64,000 bases of DNA from Hyphomicrobiales bacterium (lineage in GTDB: Bacteria > Pseudomonadota > Alphaproteobacteria > Rhizobiales > Kaistiaceae). The position numbers and the translations under genes are program-made. The DNA lies in the NCBI GenBank assembly GCA_017305635.1, contig JAFKKF010000007.1:381330-445329 (forward strand), given 5' to 3'. A model generated the notes under the pieces. That model saw only the letters and a program-made list of their open reading frames with translations, was not told the origin of the DNA and searched no databases. Positions 32,355-39,726 of the stretch are shown piece after piece (the stretch's first letter is position 1; each line of letters opens with the position of its first letter).

Positions 32355-32368
32355 TTGCGATAGATCAA
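32355..32368. promoter_or_regulatory. FNR/FixK-type box upstream of hemN
   Basis: TTGCGATAGATCAA matches the Crp-Fnr family pattern of two TTGa/c-type half-sites (TTGCG, ATCAA) around four bases. It lies between the divergent hemN and CinA-like genes, 64 bases from the hemN start. hemN genes of alphaproteobacteria are commonly controlled by FnrL or FixK. Confidence 0.6.
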
Positions 32369-32420
32369 ATCCGGGCGTTATTGGCGGCGCGGGTTCACAC
32401 GGATTCCCGAAAGGCGGAAG

Positions 32421-33182
32421 ATGGCGGAAGGACACGGCGAGGGCGTCGTCACGGCGGCCCTCCTGGTGATCGGCGACGAAATCCTGTCGGGCCGGACCAA
32501 GGACAAGAACATCGGCTATATCGCCGAATACCTGACGGCGATCGGCGTGGATCTCCGCGAGGTGCGGGTGGTGCCCGACATCGAGGCCGAGATCGTGGCC
32601 GCGGTGAACGCGCTCCGCCACCGCTACGACCACCTGCTGACCACCGGCGGCATAGGGCCGACCCACGACGACATCACCGCGGATTCGGTGGCGAAGGCGC
32701 TGGGGGTATCGATCGACCATGACCCGCGCGCGGTCGCCATCCTCGAGGAGCGCTACGGCAAGGCCGACCTCAACGAGGCGCGGATGCGGATGGCGCGCAT
32801 TCCGGCGGGGGCGACGCTGATCGCCAACCCGGTATCGAAGGCGCCGGGCTTCTCGATCGGCAACGTTCATGTGATGGCCGGCGTGCCGACGATCATGCAG
32901 GCGATGCTGGACGATCTCGCCTCGCGACTGCCGACGGGGAAGAAGATGCTGTCGCGGACGATCCCCGCCGGCATGGGCGAGGGGCGGATCGCACAAGGCT
33001 TGCGGGAGGTCCAGGACGCGTTCCCGGACGTGATCATCGGCAGCTATCCGAACTTCGAGCCGGGCCGGACGGGCGGCTTCACCACCAATATCGTCTGCCG
33101 CTCGCGCGACGAGGCGCGGCTGATCGCGGCCGAGGCGGCGGTGAAGGCGCTGATAGACAAGCTCGACGGAAGGCCGGCTTGA
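32421..33182 (+). CDS. CinA-like molybdopterin-binding domain protein
   Basis: A 253-residue protein of the short CinA/MoaB-MogA-like family (competence/damage-inducible protein A N-terminal domain only). It shows Leu-Val-Ile-Gly-Asp-Glu-Ile-Leu-Ser-Gly-Arg-Thr, Thr-Thr-Gly-Gly-Ile-Gly-Pro-Thr-His-Asp-Asp, and Met-Ala-Gly-Val-Pro-Thr-Ile-Met. The C-terminal deamidase domain of full CinA is absent, as in many alphaproteobacteria. Likely a pyrophosphatase or binding protein for ADP-ribose-like compounds; the exact substrate is not known. It is coupled to the next gene by overlap of its stop. Confidence 0.88.
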   Translation: MAEGHGEGVVTAALLVIGDEILSGRTKDKNIGYIAEYLTAIGVDLREVRVVPDIEAEIVAAVNALRHRYDHLLTTGGIGPTHDDITADSVAKALGVSIDHDPRAVAILEERYGKADLNEARMRMARIPAGATLIANPVSKAPGFSIGNVHVMAGVPTIMQAMLDDLASRLPTGKKMLSRTIPAGMGEGRIAQGLREVQDAFPDVIIGSYPNFEPGRTGGFTTNIVCRSRDEARLIAAEAAVKALIDKLDGRPA

Positions 33183-33679
33183 TCGCCATCCGCGCCGAGG
33201 AAGCCGGCGACGCCGAGGCCATCCGGGTCCTCACCACCGCCGCCTTCGCCGGGGCGGCGCACAGTTCCGGCCGGGAGGCGGCCATCGTGGATGAGTTGCG
33301 CGCGGCGGGAGCGCTGTCGGTCTCCCTGGTGGCGGAAGAGGCGGGCGTGATCGTCGGCCATGCGGCCTTCTCGCCGGTGACGATCGTCGGATCGCCGGGA
33401 AACTGGATGGGGCTCGGGCCGATCTCGGTGGCACCGGACCGCCAGCATCGCGGGGTGGGCACGGCGCTGATGCGCGCCGGGCTCGACCGGATCAGGGGCA
33501 TGGCGGCCGCCGGCTGCGTGCTGGTGGGCGATCCGGCCTATTACGGGCGCTTCGGCTTTGTCAGCGACGGGCTGCTCACCTGCAGCGACATCCCTGTCCG
33601 CTATGTCCAGCGGCTGGTGTTCAATGGGCCCGATCCGGCCGGCGCGATCCGGTTTCATCCGGCCTTCGGGGTGACGTAG
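33179..33679 (+). CDS. GNAT family N-acetyltransferase
   Basis: A 166-residue acetyltransferase of the YhbS type. The acetyl-CoA site is Leu-Gly-Pro-Ile-Ser-Val-Ala-Pro-Asp-Arg-Gln-His-Arg-Gly-Val-Gly-Thr-Ala (about 80-97). It also has Val-Leu-Val-Gly-Asp-Pro-Ala-Tyr-Tyr-Gly-Arg-Phe-Gly-Phe, characteristic of this subfamily. The start is TTG, overlapping the CinA-like stop (TTGA), which indicates coupling. The substrate is unknown. Confidence 0.9.
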   Translation: MIAIRAEEAGDAEAIRVLTTAAFAGAAHSSGREAAIVDELRAAGALSVSLVAEEAGVIVGHAAFSPVTIVGSPGNWMGLGPISVAPDRQHRGVGTALMRAGLDRIRGMAAAGCVLVGDPAYYGRFGFVSDGLLTCSDIPVRYVQRLVFNGPDPAGAIRFHPAFGVT

Positions 33680-33775
33680 GCCTGCCGGCCGCATTTTCCT
33701 GTGGATGCCGGAGCGGCTAGATTGGCGGCATGTCGGGGGGCTGAGAGAGTCCGCCGCGGCAAGGGAGCGAGACGA

Positions 33776-34285
33776 ATGAACGATCTGCGGGCCGACAAGG
33801 CCTTTCCGGTTTCCTGGGACCTGTTCCACCGGGACGCGCGGGCGCTTTCCTGGCGGCTCGCCGACAAGGGCAAGTGGAAGGCGATCGTCTGCGTGACGCG
33901 CGGCGGGCTGGTGCCGGCGGCGATCATCGCGCGCGAGCTCGGCATCCGCCTGATCGAGACGGCCTGCATCGCCTCGTACCACGAGTACAAGGACCAGGGT
34001 GGCCTCGAAATCCTGAAGGCGGTCTCCAAGGATGTCGTGGATGTCGGCGGGGGCAACGGCAAGGACGTGCTGGTGATCGACGACCTCGTCGATACCGGCA
34101 AGACCGCGAAGGTGGTGCGGGACATGGTGCCGAAGGCGCATTACGCGACCATGTACGCGAAGCCGGCGGGGAAGCCCCTGGTCGATACCTTCGTCACGGA
34201 AGTTAGCCAGGATACCTGGATCTATTTCCCGTGGGACATGGGGCTTTCGTTCCAGCCGCCGATCTCGGGCGGAGCGCACGGCTGA
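33776..34285 (+). CDS. gpt: Xanthine(-guanine) phosphoribosyltransferase
   Basis: A 169-residue purine salvage enzyme. The PRPP-binding motif is [13 protein letters not shown] (about 100-112), with Val-Thr-Arg-Gly-Gly-Leu-Val-Pro near 40 and Trp-Ile-Tyr-Phe-Pro-Trp-Asp near 150, as in Gpt of the XGPRT type. The ATG at 33776 has GGGAGCGAGACGA upstream. It ends 2 bases before the next gene. Confidence 0.93.
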   Translation: MNDLRADKAFPVSWDLFHRDARALSWRLADKGKWKAIVCVTRGGLVPAAIIARELGIRLIETACIASYHEYKDQGGLEILKAVSKDVVDVGGGNGKDVLVIDDLVDTGKTAKVVRDMVPKAHYATMYAKPAGKPLVDTFVTEVSQDTWIYFPWDMGLSFQPPISGGAHG

Positions 34286-34287
34286 TC

Positions 34288-35415
34288 ATGGCGACCATCA
34301 CCTACCTGACGACGATCGAGTTCGGCGCCGGAGCGCTGAAGACGCTGCCCGAGCAGCTTGCGGCGCTCGGCGTGAAGCGGCCGCTGGTCGTGTCCGACCG
34401 CGGGCTGGAGCGGACGGGCCTGGTGGGGACGGTGCTGGCGCTCTGCCCGCCGGGTGCCGTCGCCTTCCTCGACGTGCCGACCAACCCGACCGAGTCCGCG
34501 ACCCATGCCGCGCTCGAGGTGTATCGCCAGAACAAGTGCGACGGCGTGGTGGCGGCCGGCGGCGGCTCGCCCATCGACCTCGCCAAGGGCGTGGCGCTGC
34601 TCGCCACCCATGACGAGCCGCTGGAGCGGCTCGCCGCCATCCATGGCGGCATCGCGCGGATCACCCCGGCGGTGTCGCCGGTGATTGCCGTCCCGACGAC
34701 GGCCGGCACCGGCTCCGAGGTCGGACGCGCGGCGCTGATCACGCTGGATGACGGGCGGAAGCTCGGCTTCATCAGCCCGTACCTGATCCCGAAGCGGGCG
34801 ATCTGCGATCCCGAGCTGACCCTCGGCCTGCCGCCGTTCCTGACCGCCGCGACCGGACTCGACGCTCTGTCGCACTGCGTCGAGACGTTCCTTTCGCCGC
34901 GCTACAATCCGCCGGCGGAGGCGATCGCGCTCGACGGGCTCGGCCGCATCTGGCGGAACATCGAGAAGGCGGTGGCCGCGGGCGGCGACATCGACGCGCG
35001 CACCGAGATGATGATGGGCGCGCTGCAGGGCGGGCTCACCTTCCAGAAGGGGCTCGGCGCGGTGCATGCCCTGTCGCATGCGCTCGGCGGCCTGAAGGAG
35101 CCGAGTTTGCACCACGGCACGCTGAACGCGATCCTGCTGCCGCCGGTGATCCGCTTCAACGAGGGTTACGTCGGCGACAAGATGGAACGGATCAAAGAGG
35201 CCATGGGGCTCGCGCCGATCGCCGACGTCGCCAGCGCCTTCGAGACGCTCAACCGGCGGCTCGGCATCCCGGCCGGGCTGAAGACGCTGAAGGTGCCGGC
35301 GGACAAGCTCAACTGGGTGGTGGAGCGGGCGCTTGCCGACCACAGCCACGCGACCAATCCGCGGCCGGCGACGGCGCTGGACTATCGGCGGATGCTGGAC
35401 GAGGTGATGGTGTAG
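34288..35415 (+). CDS. Iron-containing alcohol dehydrogenase
   Basis: A 375-residue group III alcohol dehydrogenase. NAD binding is shown by Ala-Gly-Gly-Gly-Ser-Pro-Ile-Asp-Leu-Ala-Lys (about 89-99) and Pro-Thr-Thr-Ala-Gly-Thr-Gly-Ser-Glu-Val. The iron ligands are in Gly-Leu-Asp-Ala-Leu-Ser-His-Cys-Val-Glu, Gly-Ala-Val-His-Ala-Leu-Ser-His and Leu-His-His-Gly. The start at 34288 leaves 2 bases after gpt, so the genes are probably cotranscribed. Substrate not predictable; related enzymes act on short-chain alcohols, hydroxy acids or succinic semialdehyde. Confidence 0.92.
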   Translation: MATITYLTTIEFGAGALKTLPEQLAALGVKRPLVVSDRGLERTGLVGTVLALCPPGAVAFLDVPTNPTESATHAALEVYRQNKCDGVVAAGGGSPIDLAKGVALLATHDEPLERLAAIHGGIARITPAVSPVIAVPTTAGTGSEVGRAALITLDDGRKLGFISPYLIPKRAICDPELTLGLPPFLTAATGLDALSHCVETFLSPRYNPPAEAIALDGLGRIWRNIEKAVAAGGDIDARTEMMMGALQGGLTFQKGLGAVHALSHALGGLKEPSLHHGTLNAILLPPVIRFNEGYVGDKMERIKEAMGLAPIADVASAFETLNRRLGIPAGLKTLKVPADKLNWVVERALADHSHATNPRPATALDYRRMLDEVMV

Positions 35416-35429
35416 GGGAGGGCGTTCCC

Positions 35430-35546
35430 GCCCCCTCCACCGGCTTCGCCGGTCCCCGTCCCCCGCTTCGCAGGGGCGGCGCTTGCGCGACCTGGTTGCT
35501 CCCCTGCGAAGCGGGGGAGCTGTCGCCGAAGGCGACTGAGGGGGCG
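35430..35546. repeat. Nested palindromic repeat (REP-like) between the dehydrogenase genes
   Basis: CCCCGCTTCGCAGGGG (35461-35476) is perfectly complementary to 35501-35516. Outer arms CGCCCCCTC (about 35429-35437) and GAGGGGGCG (about 35538-35546) pair as well. The wording GAAGCGGGGGAG and CCGAAGGCG is typical of dispersed palindromic repeats in Hyphomicrobiales genomes; here it may also end the gpt-adh transcript. Confidence 0.6.
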
Positions 35547-35584
35547 CTGGCACAGGACGCTTTGGAATGATCAAGGAGACCACC

Positions 35585-36442
35585 ATGCCCCACCACCCCG
35601 CCATCGCGCCAGGCCGCACCGCCGTGATCACCGGCGGGGCGAGCGGCATCGGGCTCGCCGCGGCGAAGAGGTTTGCCGGCTTTGGAATGAAGGTGGTCAT
35701 TGCCGACCTGAAGCCGGAGGCGCTCGCAGGCGCGGCGAAGGAGATCGTGGCGGTGCCGGGGGGCCCGGGCGAGGTCCTCACGGTCGTCACCGACGTCAGC
35801 CGGCGCGAGGACGTCGAGGCGCTGAAGGAAGCCGTCTATGCCCGGTTCGGCGAGGTGGCGGTGCTGATGAACAATGCTGGCACGGCGCCGGGCGGTGGCC
35901 CGTTCGACCACTATGAGCGCTGGCAGCATGTGCTCGGCGTGAACCTCTGGGGTGTGATCAATGGCGTGCACGCCTTCGCGCCGGCGATGATGGCGCAGGG
36001 GACGCCGGCGATCATCGTCAATACCGGCTCGAAGCAGGGCATCACCACGCCGCCGGGCGATACGGCCTACAACGTCTCGAAGGCCGGGGTGAAGGTGGAG
36101 ACCGAGGCGCTGGCGCACGCGCTCCGCAATACCGAGGGCTGCAAGGTGACGGCGCATCTCCTCGTGCCGGGCTGGGTGCATACGCCGCTGACCGCCAATG
36201 GGCGCGCCGAGAAACCGGCGGGCGCGTGGACGCCGGACCAGGTGATCGACCATTTCCTCGACCGGCTGGCGGCGGGCGACTTCTACATCATCTGCCCGGA
36301 CAATGACGTGACGCGCGAGCTCGACGCGGCGCGGATCGTCTGGGCGGCCGGCGACATTGCCGAGAACCGGCCGCCCCTGTCGCGCTGGCATCCGGACTAC
36401 AAGGATGCGTTTGCCGCCTTCGTGAAGCAGCGCCTCGGCTAG
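35585..36442 (+). CDS. Short-chain dehydrogenase/reductase
   Basis: A 285-residue SDR oxidoreductase. The nucleotide-binding Thr-Gly-Gly-Ala-Ser-Gly-Ile-Gly is at about 17-24, and Asn-Asn-Ala-Gly-Thr near 97 follows. The catalytic Ser lies in Val-Asn-Thr-Gly-Ser-Lys-Gln, with Tyr and Lys in Ala-Tyr-Asn-Val-Ser-Lys. The ATG at 35585 is preceded by AAGGAG at ideal spacing; an ATG 18 bases upstream has no such site. The substrate is unknown. Its stop codon overlaps that of the convergent MFS gene within the sequence CTAG. Confidence 0.93.
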   Translation: MPHHPAIAPGRTAVITGGASGIGLAAAKRFAGFGMKVVIADLKPEALAGAAKEIVAVPGGPGEVLTVVTDVSRREDVEALKEAVYARFGEVAVLMNNAGTAPGGGPFDHYERWQHVLGVNLWGVINGVHAFAPAMMAQGTPAIIVNTGSKQGITTPPGDTAYNVSKAGVKVETEALAHALRNTEGCKVTAHLLVPGWVHTPLTANGRAEKPAGAWTPDQVIDHFLDRLAAGDFYIICPDNDVTRELDAARIVWAAGDIAENRPPLSRWHPDYKDAFAAFVKQRLG

Positions 36443-37629
36443 GCCGGGGCCGCCGGGCGCGTCGCCCGCGTGCCGAGGAGGACGAGCGGCAGCGCGACGG
36501 CATAGACCGCGACGACCGACAGCCAGATGGCGCCCGGCCATTGGTCGCGGACGACGAAGTAGAAGGTCGAGAAGCCGAGCGGGGCGACGATCGAGGCGAG
36601 GCTCATCGCCGAGGCGAGGACGCCCTGGAGCTGCCCCTGGCGGTCCGCGTCGACCTGGCGGGTGGCGAGCGCCTGGAGCGAGGGCGCGCCGATGCCGCTC
36701 AGCGCCACGAGCGGCATGATGGCAAAGACCATCCAGCCGGCGCTGGCAAAGGCGAGGAGGGCGAGCGCCGTGCAGGCCGCGGCGATGCCGGCGAGCACGG
36801 CGCCGCGTTCGCCGAGGAGGCGGCTCGCCGGGCCGGGGAGGAAGGCCTGGACCAGCATCTGGCAGACGCCGAAGGCGCCGAGCGAGAGGCCGACCCAGAA
36901 GCCGTTCCAGCCGAAGGCGTCCTGGCCCCAGAGCGCCCAGCAGGTGCCGTAGGCCTCGCCGGTGGCGGCGAGGATGAAGAACACCGCGACGATCGGGAGC
37001 AGGTGCCTCATCGTGAAGAGCCAGCGGAGAGGGCGGAGGGGATTGAGCGCGGCGAGCTCGATCCTCTGGCGGGCGGGCTTGCGCGATTCCGGGAGAACGA
37101 ACAGCGCGAGCAGGAAGTTGCAGCCGTTGAGGATGGCGGCGGCGATGAAGGGAAGGCGGAGCCAGTAGTCGCCAAGCAGGCCGCCGAGCACCGGGCCGAC
37201 GATGAAGCCGGCGCCGAACATGGCGTTGAACAGGCCGAAGCGGCGCGCCCGCTGGTCCTCGGGCGTGATGTCGGTGAGATAGGCGGTGGCGACGGCCATG
37301 TTGGCGCTGGTGAGGCCGGCAATGGCGCGGCCGATGAGGAGCATCCAGAGATGCGGCGCGAAGGCCATGACGAGGTAGTCGACCGCCGCCCCGGCGAGCG
37401 AGACGAGGAGCACCGGGCGGCGGCCGAAATTGTCGCTGAGGGCGCCGAGCACCGGGGCGAAGACGAACTGCATGGCGGCATAGAGCGCGATCATCACGCC
37501 CATGGCGGTGGCGATGTCGCGGCTCAGCGTCACCTCCTCCAGGAGGCGCGGGAGGATGGGGAAGATGAGGCCGATGCCGACCGCGTCGAGGGCGACGGCG
37601 GCGAAGATGACGATGAGGGGTCGGTTCAA
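36439..37629 (-). CDS. TetA-type MFS efflux transporter
   Basis: An inner-membrane drug:H+ antiporter of 12 transmembrane segments (396 residues from the TTG start). It has the TetA-class features Leu-Asp-Ala-Val-Gly-Ile-Gly-Leu-Ile in helix 1, Gly-Ala-Leu-Ser-Asp-Asn-Phe-Gly-Arg-Arg-Pro (motif A) and Pro-Glu-Ser in the middle. The TTG at 37629 gives the family N-terminus (Asn-Arg-Pro-Leu-Ile-Val-Ile). An ATG at 37713 is possible but lies in a hairpin that seems to end the padR transcript. Tetracycline-like or other drugs are possible substrates. Neighbouring padR may control it. Confidence 0.88.
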   Translation of the reverse strand: MNRPLIVIFAAVALDAVGIGLIFPILPRLLEEVTLSRDIATAMGVMIALYAAMQFVFAPVLGALSDNFGRRPVLLVSLAGAAVDYLVMAFAPHLWMLLIGRAIAGLTSANMAVATAYLTDITPEDQRARRFGLFNAMFGAGFIVGPVLGGLLGDYWLRLPFIAAAILNGCNFLLALFVLPESRKPARQRIELAALNPLRPLRWLFTMRHLLPIVAVFFILAATGEAYGTCWALWGQDAFGWNGFWVGLSLGAFGVCQMLVQAFLPGPASRLLGERGAVLAGIAAACTALALLAFASAGWMVFAIMPLVALSGIGAPSLQALATRQVDADRQGQLQGVLASAMSLASIVAPLGFSTFYFVVRDQWPGAIWLSVVAVYAVALPLVLLGTRATRPAAPA

Positions 37630-37700
37630 AGGAGGTCCCGGATGGCGCGGCCCATGATGCACGGGCGGGGCCGGGTCTGTCGAATGGGAGGAGTTGCCGG

Positions 37701-37732
37701 CGGCGGGTGGCATCGCGGTGAGCCACCCGCCG
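37701..37732 (-). terminator. Hairpin after padR
   Basis: CGGCGGGTGGC (37701-37711) pairs perfectly with GCCACCCGCCG (37722-37732) around a 10-base loop. It lies 56 bases past the padR stop and upstream of the MFS gene. There is no T run, so it is either a factor-assisted terminator or an attenuating structure. Confidence 0.5.
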
Positions 37733-37787
37733 CGGTCGCGCCGGCATCCAGGCTACGCGGATGCCGTCGCGGGGTTCGGGGAGAAGG

Positions 37788-38474
37788 CTAGAGGTCCACC
37801 ACCGGGCCGGGCTTCGGGGCGCCCTCGCGGATGGCGGAGGCCGCCTCGCGGAGGATGCCGGCGATGCGGCGCTGCTCGTCCTCGGGGCCCTCGATGCCGG
37901 CGGCGATCGCCTGCTTGAGGGCACGGCGGGCGTCGTTCAACTCGTCCACGACGCCGGGAATGTCGCGGTCGGGCGCCTCGCCGCGATTGCCGCCGCGGGC
38001 GGTGCCTTCCCACCATTCGCGGGCCCTGGCCATCTTCTTCCCGAACTTCTCGATGCCGTTGAGGACGGTATCGACCGTCTCGCGGTTCTCGTTCAGGTAG
38101 GCGAGACCGGTATCGGTGATGGCGTAGACCTTCTTGTTGCCCTCGGTGGTGGCGGTGGCGTAGCCGGCCTCCTCGAGGAAGGTGAGGGTCGGATAGACGA
38201 CGCCGGGCGAGGGGCTGTAGATGCCGCTCGACGTCTCCTCGAGCGCCTTGATGATGTCGTAGCCGTGGCGCGGGCCGCTCTCGAGGAGGGCGAGGACGAT
38301 CAGGCGAAGGTCGCCGTCGGCGAGCATCTTGCCGACCCGGAAGGCGCCGCCGCCGAAGCCGCGTCCGCCCCTGCCGGGGCCGCCGCCGAAGCCGCGCCCG
38401 CCAAAGGGTCCGAAGCCGCCGCGCGGGGCGCCATGACGCTCGTGGCGGCCCCAATGTTCTCGATCATGATGCAT
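37788..38474 (-). CDS. PadR-family transcriptional regulator
   Basis: A 228-residue regulator. A Gly/Arg/Phe-rich disordered N-terminus (about 1-50, with repeated Arg-Gly-Phe-Gly-Gly) precedes the PadR winged helix (about 55-135): Leu-Ile-Val-Leu-Ala-Leu-Leu-Glu-Ser-Gly-Pro-Arg-His-Gly-Tyr-Asp-Ile-Ile, Ser-Pro-Gly-Val-Val-Tyr-Pro-Thr-Leu and Lys-Lys-Val-Tyr-Ala-Ile-Thr. A helical dimerisation part follows. The ATG at 38474 has an AAGGA site; a longer reading from 38537 would cover the putative operator. Self-repression and control of the adjacent MFS pump are likely, by analogy with the family. Confidence 0.9.
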   Translation of the reverse strand: MHHDREHWGRHERHGAPRGGFGPFGGRGFGGGPGRGGRGFGGGAFRVGKMLADGDLRLIVLALLESGPRHGYDIIKALEETSSGIYSPSPGVVYPTLTFLEEAGYATATTEGNKKVYAITDTGLAYLNENRETVDTVLNGIEKFGKKMARAREWWEGTARGGNRGEAPDRDIPGVVDELNDARRALKQAIAAGIEGPEDEQRRIAGILREAASAIREGAPKPGPVVDL

Positions 38475-38488
38475 GTCAGTTCCTTTCG

Positions 38489-38547
38489 CTATATCGTAAG
38501 ATAGACCGTAAGTAGGCCGTGACCCATGTGCCGTCAAGATATATCTT
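38489..38547. promoter_or_regulatory. Putative PadR operator
   Basis: CTATATCGTAAGATAG (38489-38504) and the perfect palindrome AAGATATATCTT (38536-38547) share the word CGTAAGATA in opposite orientation and lie just upstream of padR in an AT-rich island. Two spaced sites of this kind are common for PadR dimers. Confidence 0.5.
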
Positions 38548-38644
38548 ACGCTATGTCGGAATGTCGCAGCCGGCCTGCTGGCGTCCCGCTTCTTCCGGGC
38601 CGCGGATTACAATTTCGGCGACGTTCACGTAGTAAGTAGCCGGC

Positions 38645-38731
38645 GCGGACGTGGCGGAACTGGTAGACGCAAGGGACTTAAAATCCCTCGGCTGCAAGGC
38701 CTTGTGGGTTCGATCCCCACCGTCCGCACCA
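38645..38731 (+). tRNA. tRNA-Leu (anticodon TAA)
   Basis: An 87-base class II tRNA. The acceptor stem GCGGACG pairs with CGTCCGC, followed by A and an encoded CCA. The anticodon stem AGGGA/TCCCT encloses the loop CTTAAAA with anticodon TAA, which reads TTA. A long variable arm and the T-loop GTTCGATCC are present. No integrated element abuts it. Confidence 0.97.
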
Positions 38732-38841
38732 GGCGTCCCGCAGAAAAATCCGGCCTCCATGTCGATTGCCGCCGTTCCCCTTCGTTGAGGCCATGAGCGG
38801 GTGCGATGGCGCGCCGGCCGTAACGAAGGACGGAGAGAACG

Positions 38842-39218
38842 ATGCGCTATATGTCAAGGCATCGGAAAGCCTGCGCAACCAGCCCATCCCGCAGAAGCTG
38901 ATGGAGGCCATGGGCGTCCTCATGGACGAGGCGTGGAAGGCGGGCGTGATGGTCGACACGGCTGGCCTGCTGCCGAGCAAGGACGCGTTCCGTGCACGCA
39001 TCGCCGACGGCAAGGTCACGATGACCGACGGTCCCTTCGCCGAGGCGAAGGAGGTGGTCGGCGGCTACGCCATCATGGACTTCAAGACGCGCGAGGACGC
39101 CGCCGCATGGACGCGGAAGTTCATGGAGGTCCACATCGTCGGCTGGCCGGAATGGCAGGGCGAGTGCGAGGTGCGGCCGATGTATGCGGCCGACCAGGTG
39201 CCCGGCGACTGCAACTAG
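38842..39218 (+). pseudogene. DGPF (YciI-like) gene with an apparent frameshift at its start
   Basis: The body (Val-Lys-Ala-Ser-Glu-Ser, later Met-Thr-Asp-Gly-Pro-Phe-Ala-Glu-Ala-Lys-Glu-Val-Val-Gly-Gly-Tyr) is a DGPF-domain protein of the YCII-related family that accompanies ECF42 sigma factors. The expected start Met-Arg-Tyr-Met, with GGAGAG seven bases upstream at 38832-38837, lies at 38842 in a different frame. One extra G after 38853 would join Met-Arg-Tyr-Met to Val-Lys-Ala. As it stands, the open frame can only start at unconventional upstream codons (ATG 38766 or 38793) without good ribosome-binding sites. Either a real inactivating deletion or a sequence error. Confidence 0.6.
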
Positions 39219-39244
39219 AGCTTCACGCGAGAAGGAGAGAGACG

Positions 39245-39682
39245 ATGCATTTCATGGTGATGGTCCGCGCGAACGAGGACACCGAGTCGGGACGCCTGCC
39301 GACGACGGAGGAGTTCACCGCGATGCTCAAGTTCAACGAGGAACTGGTGAAGGCGGGAATGATGCTCGGCGGCGAGGGCCTGCAGCCGAGCAGCAAGGGT
39401 GCCGCCCGGATCCTCTTCGAAGGCGACAAGCGGACCGTGGTCGACGGGCCCTTCGCGGAATCGAAAGAGCTGATCGCCGGCTTCTGGTTGCTTCAGGCCA
39501 AGTCGAGGGACGAGGTGGTCGAGTGGATGAAGCGCTGCCCCAACCCGACGCGCGGCAAGAGCGTTCTCGAAATCCGCCAGGTCTTCGAGGCGGATGATTT
39601 CGGCGAGGCCTTCACGCCCGAGCTGCGCGAGAAGGAGAAGCGGCTGGGCGAGACCGCGGCCAGGCAGCAGGCGAAGGGCTGA
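39245..39682 (+). CDS. DGPF-domain (YCII-related) protein
   Basis: A 145-residue dimeric alpha-beta barrel protein of the DGPF type. It shows Met-His-Phe-Met-Val-Met-Val-Arg-Ala-Asn-Glu-Asp, Leu-Met-Leu-Gly-Gly-Glu-Gly-Leu-like strands, and the name-giving Val-Val-Asp-Gly-Pro-Phe-Ala-Glu-Ser-Lys-Glu. Such genes are the usual targets and partners of ECF42 sigma factors, one of which follows 44 bases downstream. Biochemical role not established. The ATG at 39245 follows GAGAAGGAGAGAGACG. Confidence 0.9.
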   Translation: MHFMVMVRANEDTESGRLPTTEEFTAMLKFNEELVKAGMMLGGEGLQPSSKGAARILFEGDKRTVVDGPFAESKELIAGFWLLQAKSRDEVVEWMKRCPNPTRGKSVLEIRQVFEADDFGEAFTPELREKEKRLGETAARQQAKG

Positions 39683-39726
39683 CCCGGCGCTTGTCTCGGA
39701 GGCGGAGATGGGTCTAATCGGTCGCC

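Noticed and set aside
30939-32996. hemN with a 235-residue N-terminal extension
   Set aside because: The extension overlaps the CinA-like gene in antisense and crosses the FNR-type box; HemN proteins start at Thr-Pro-Glu-Leu-Leu as chosen.
36439-37713. MFS start at the ATG at 37713
   Set aside because: The ATG lies in a hairpin after padR, lacks a ribosome-binding site, and adds 28 non-family residues rich in Pro and His.
38645-38731. tRNA-Leu as attachment site of a mobile element
   Set aside because: No integrase, direct repeat of the tRNA 3' end or foreign block next to it; the ICE clearly uses radC.
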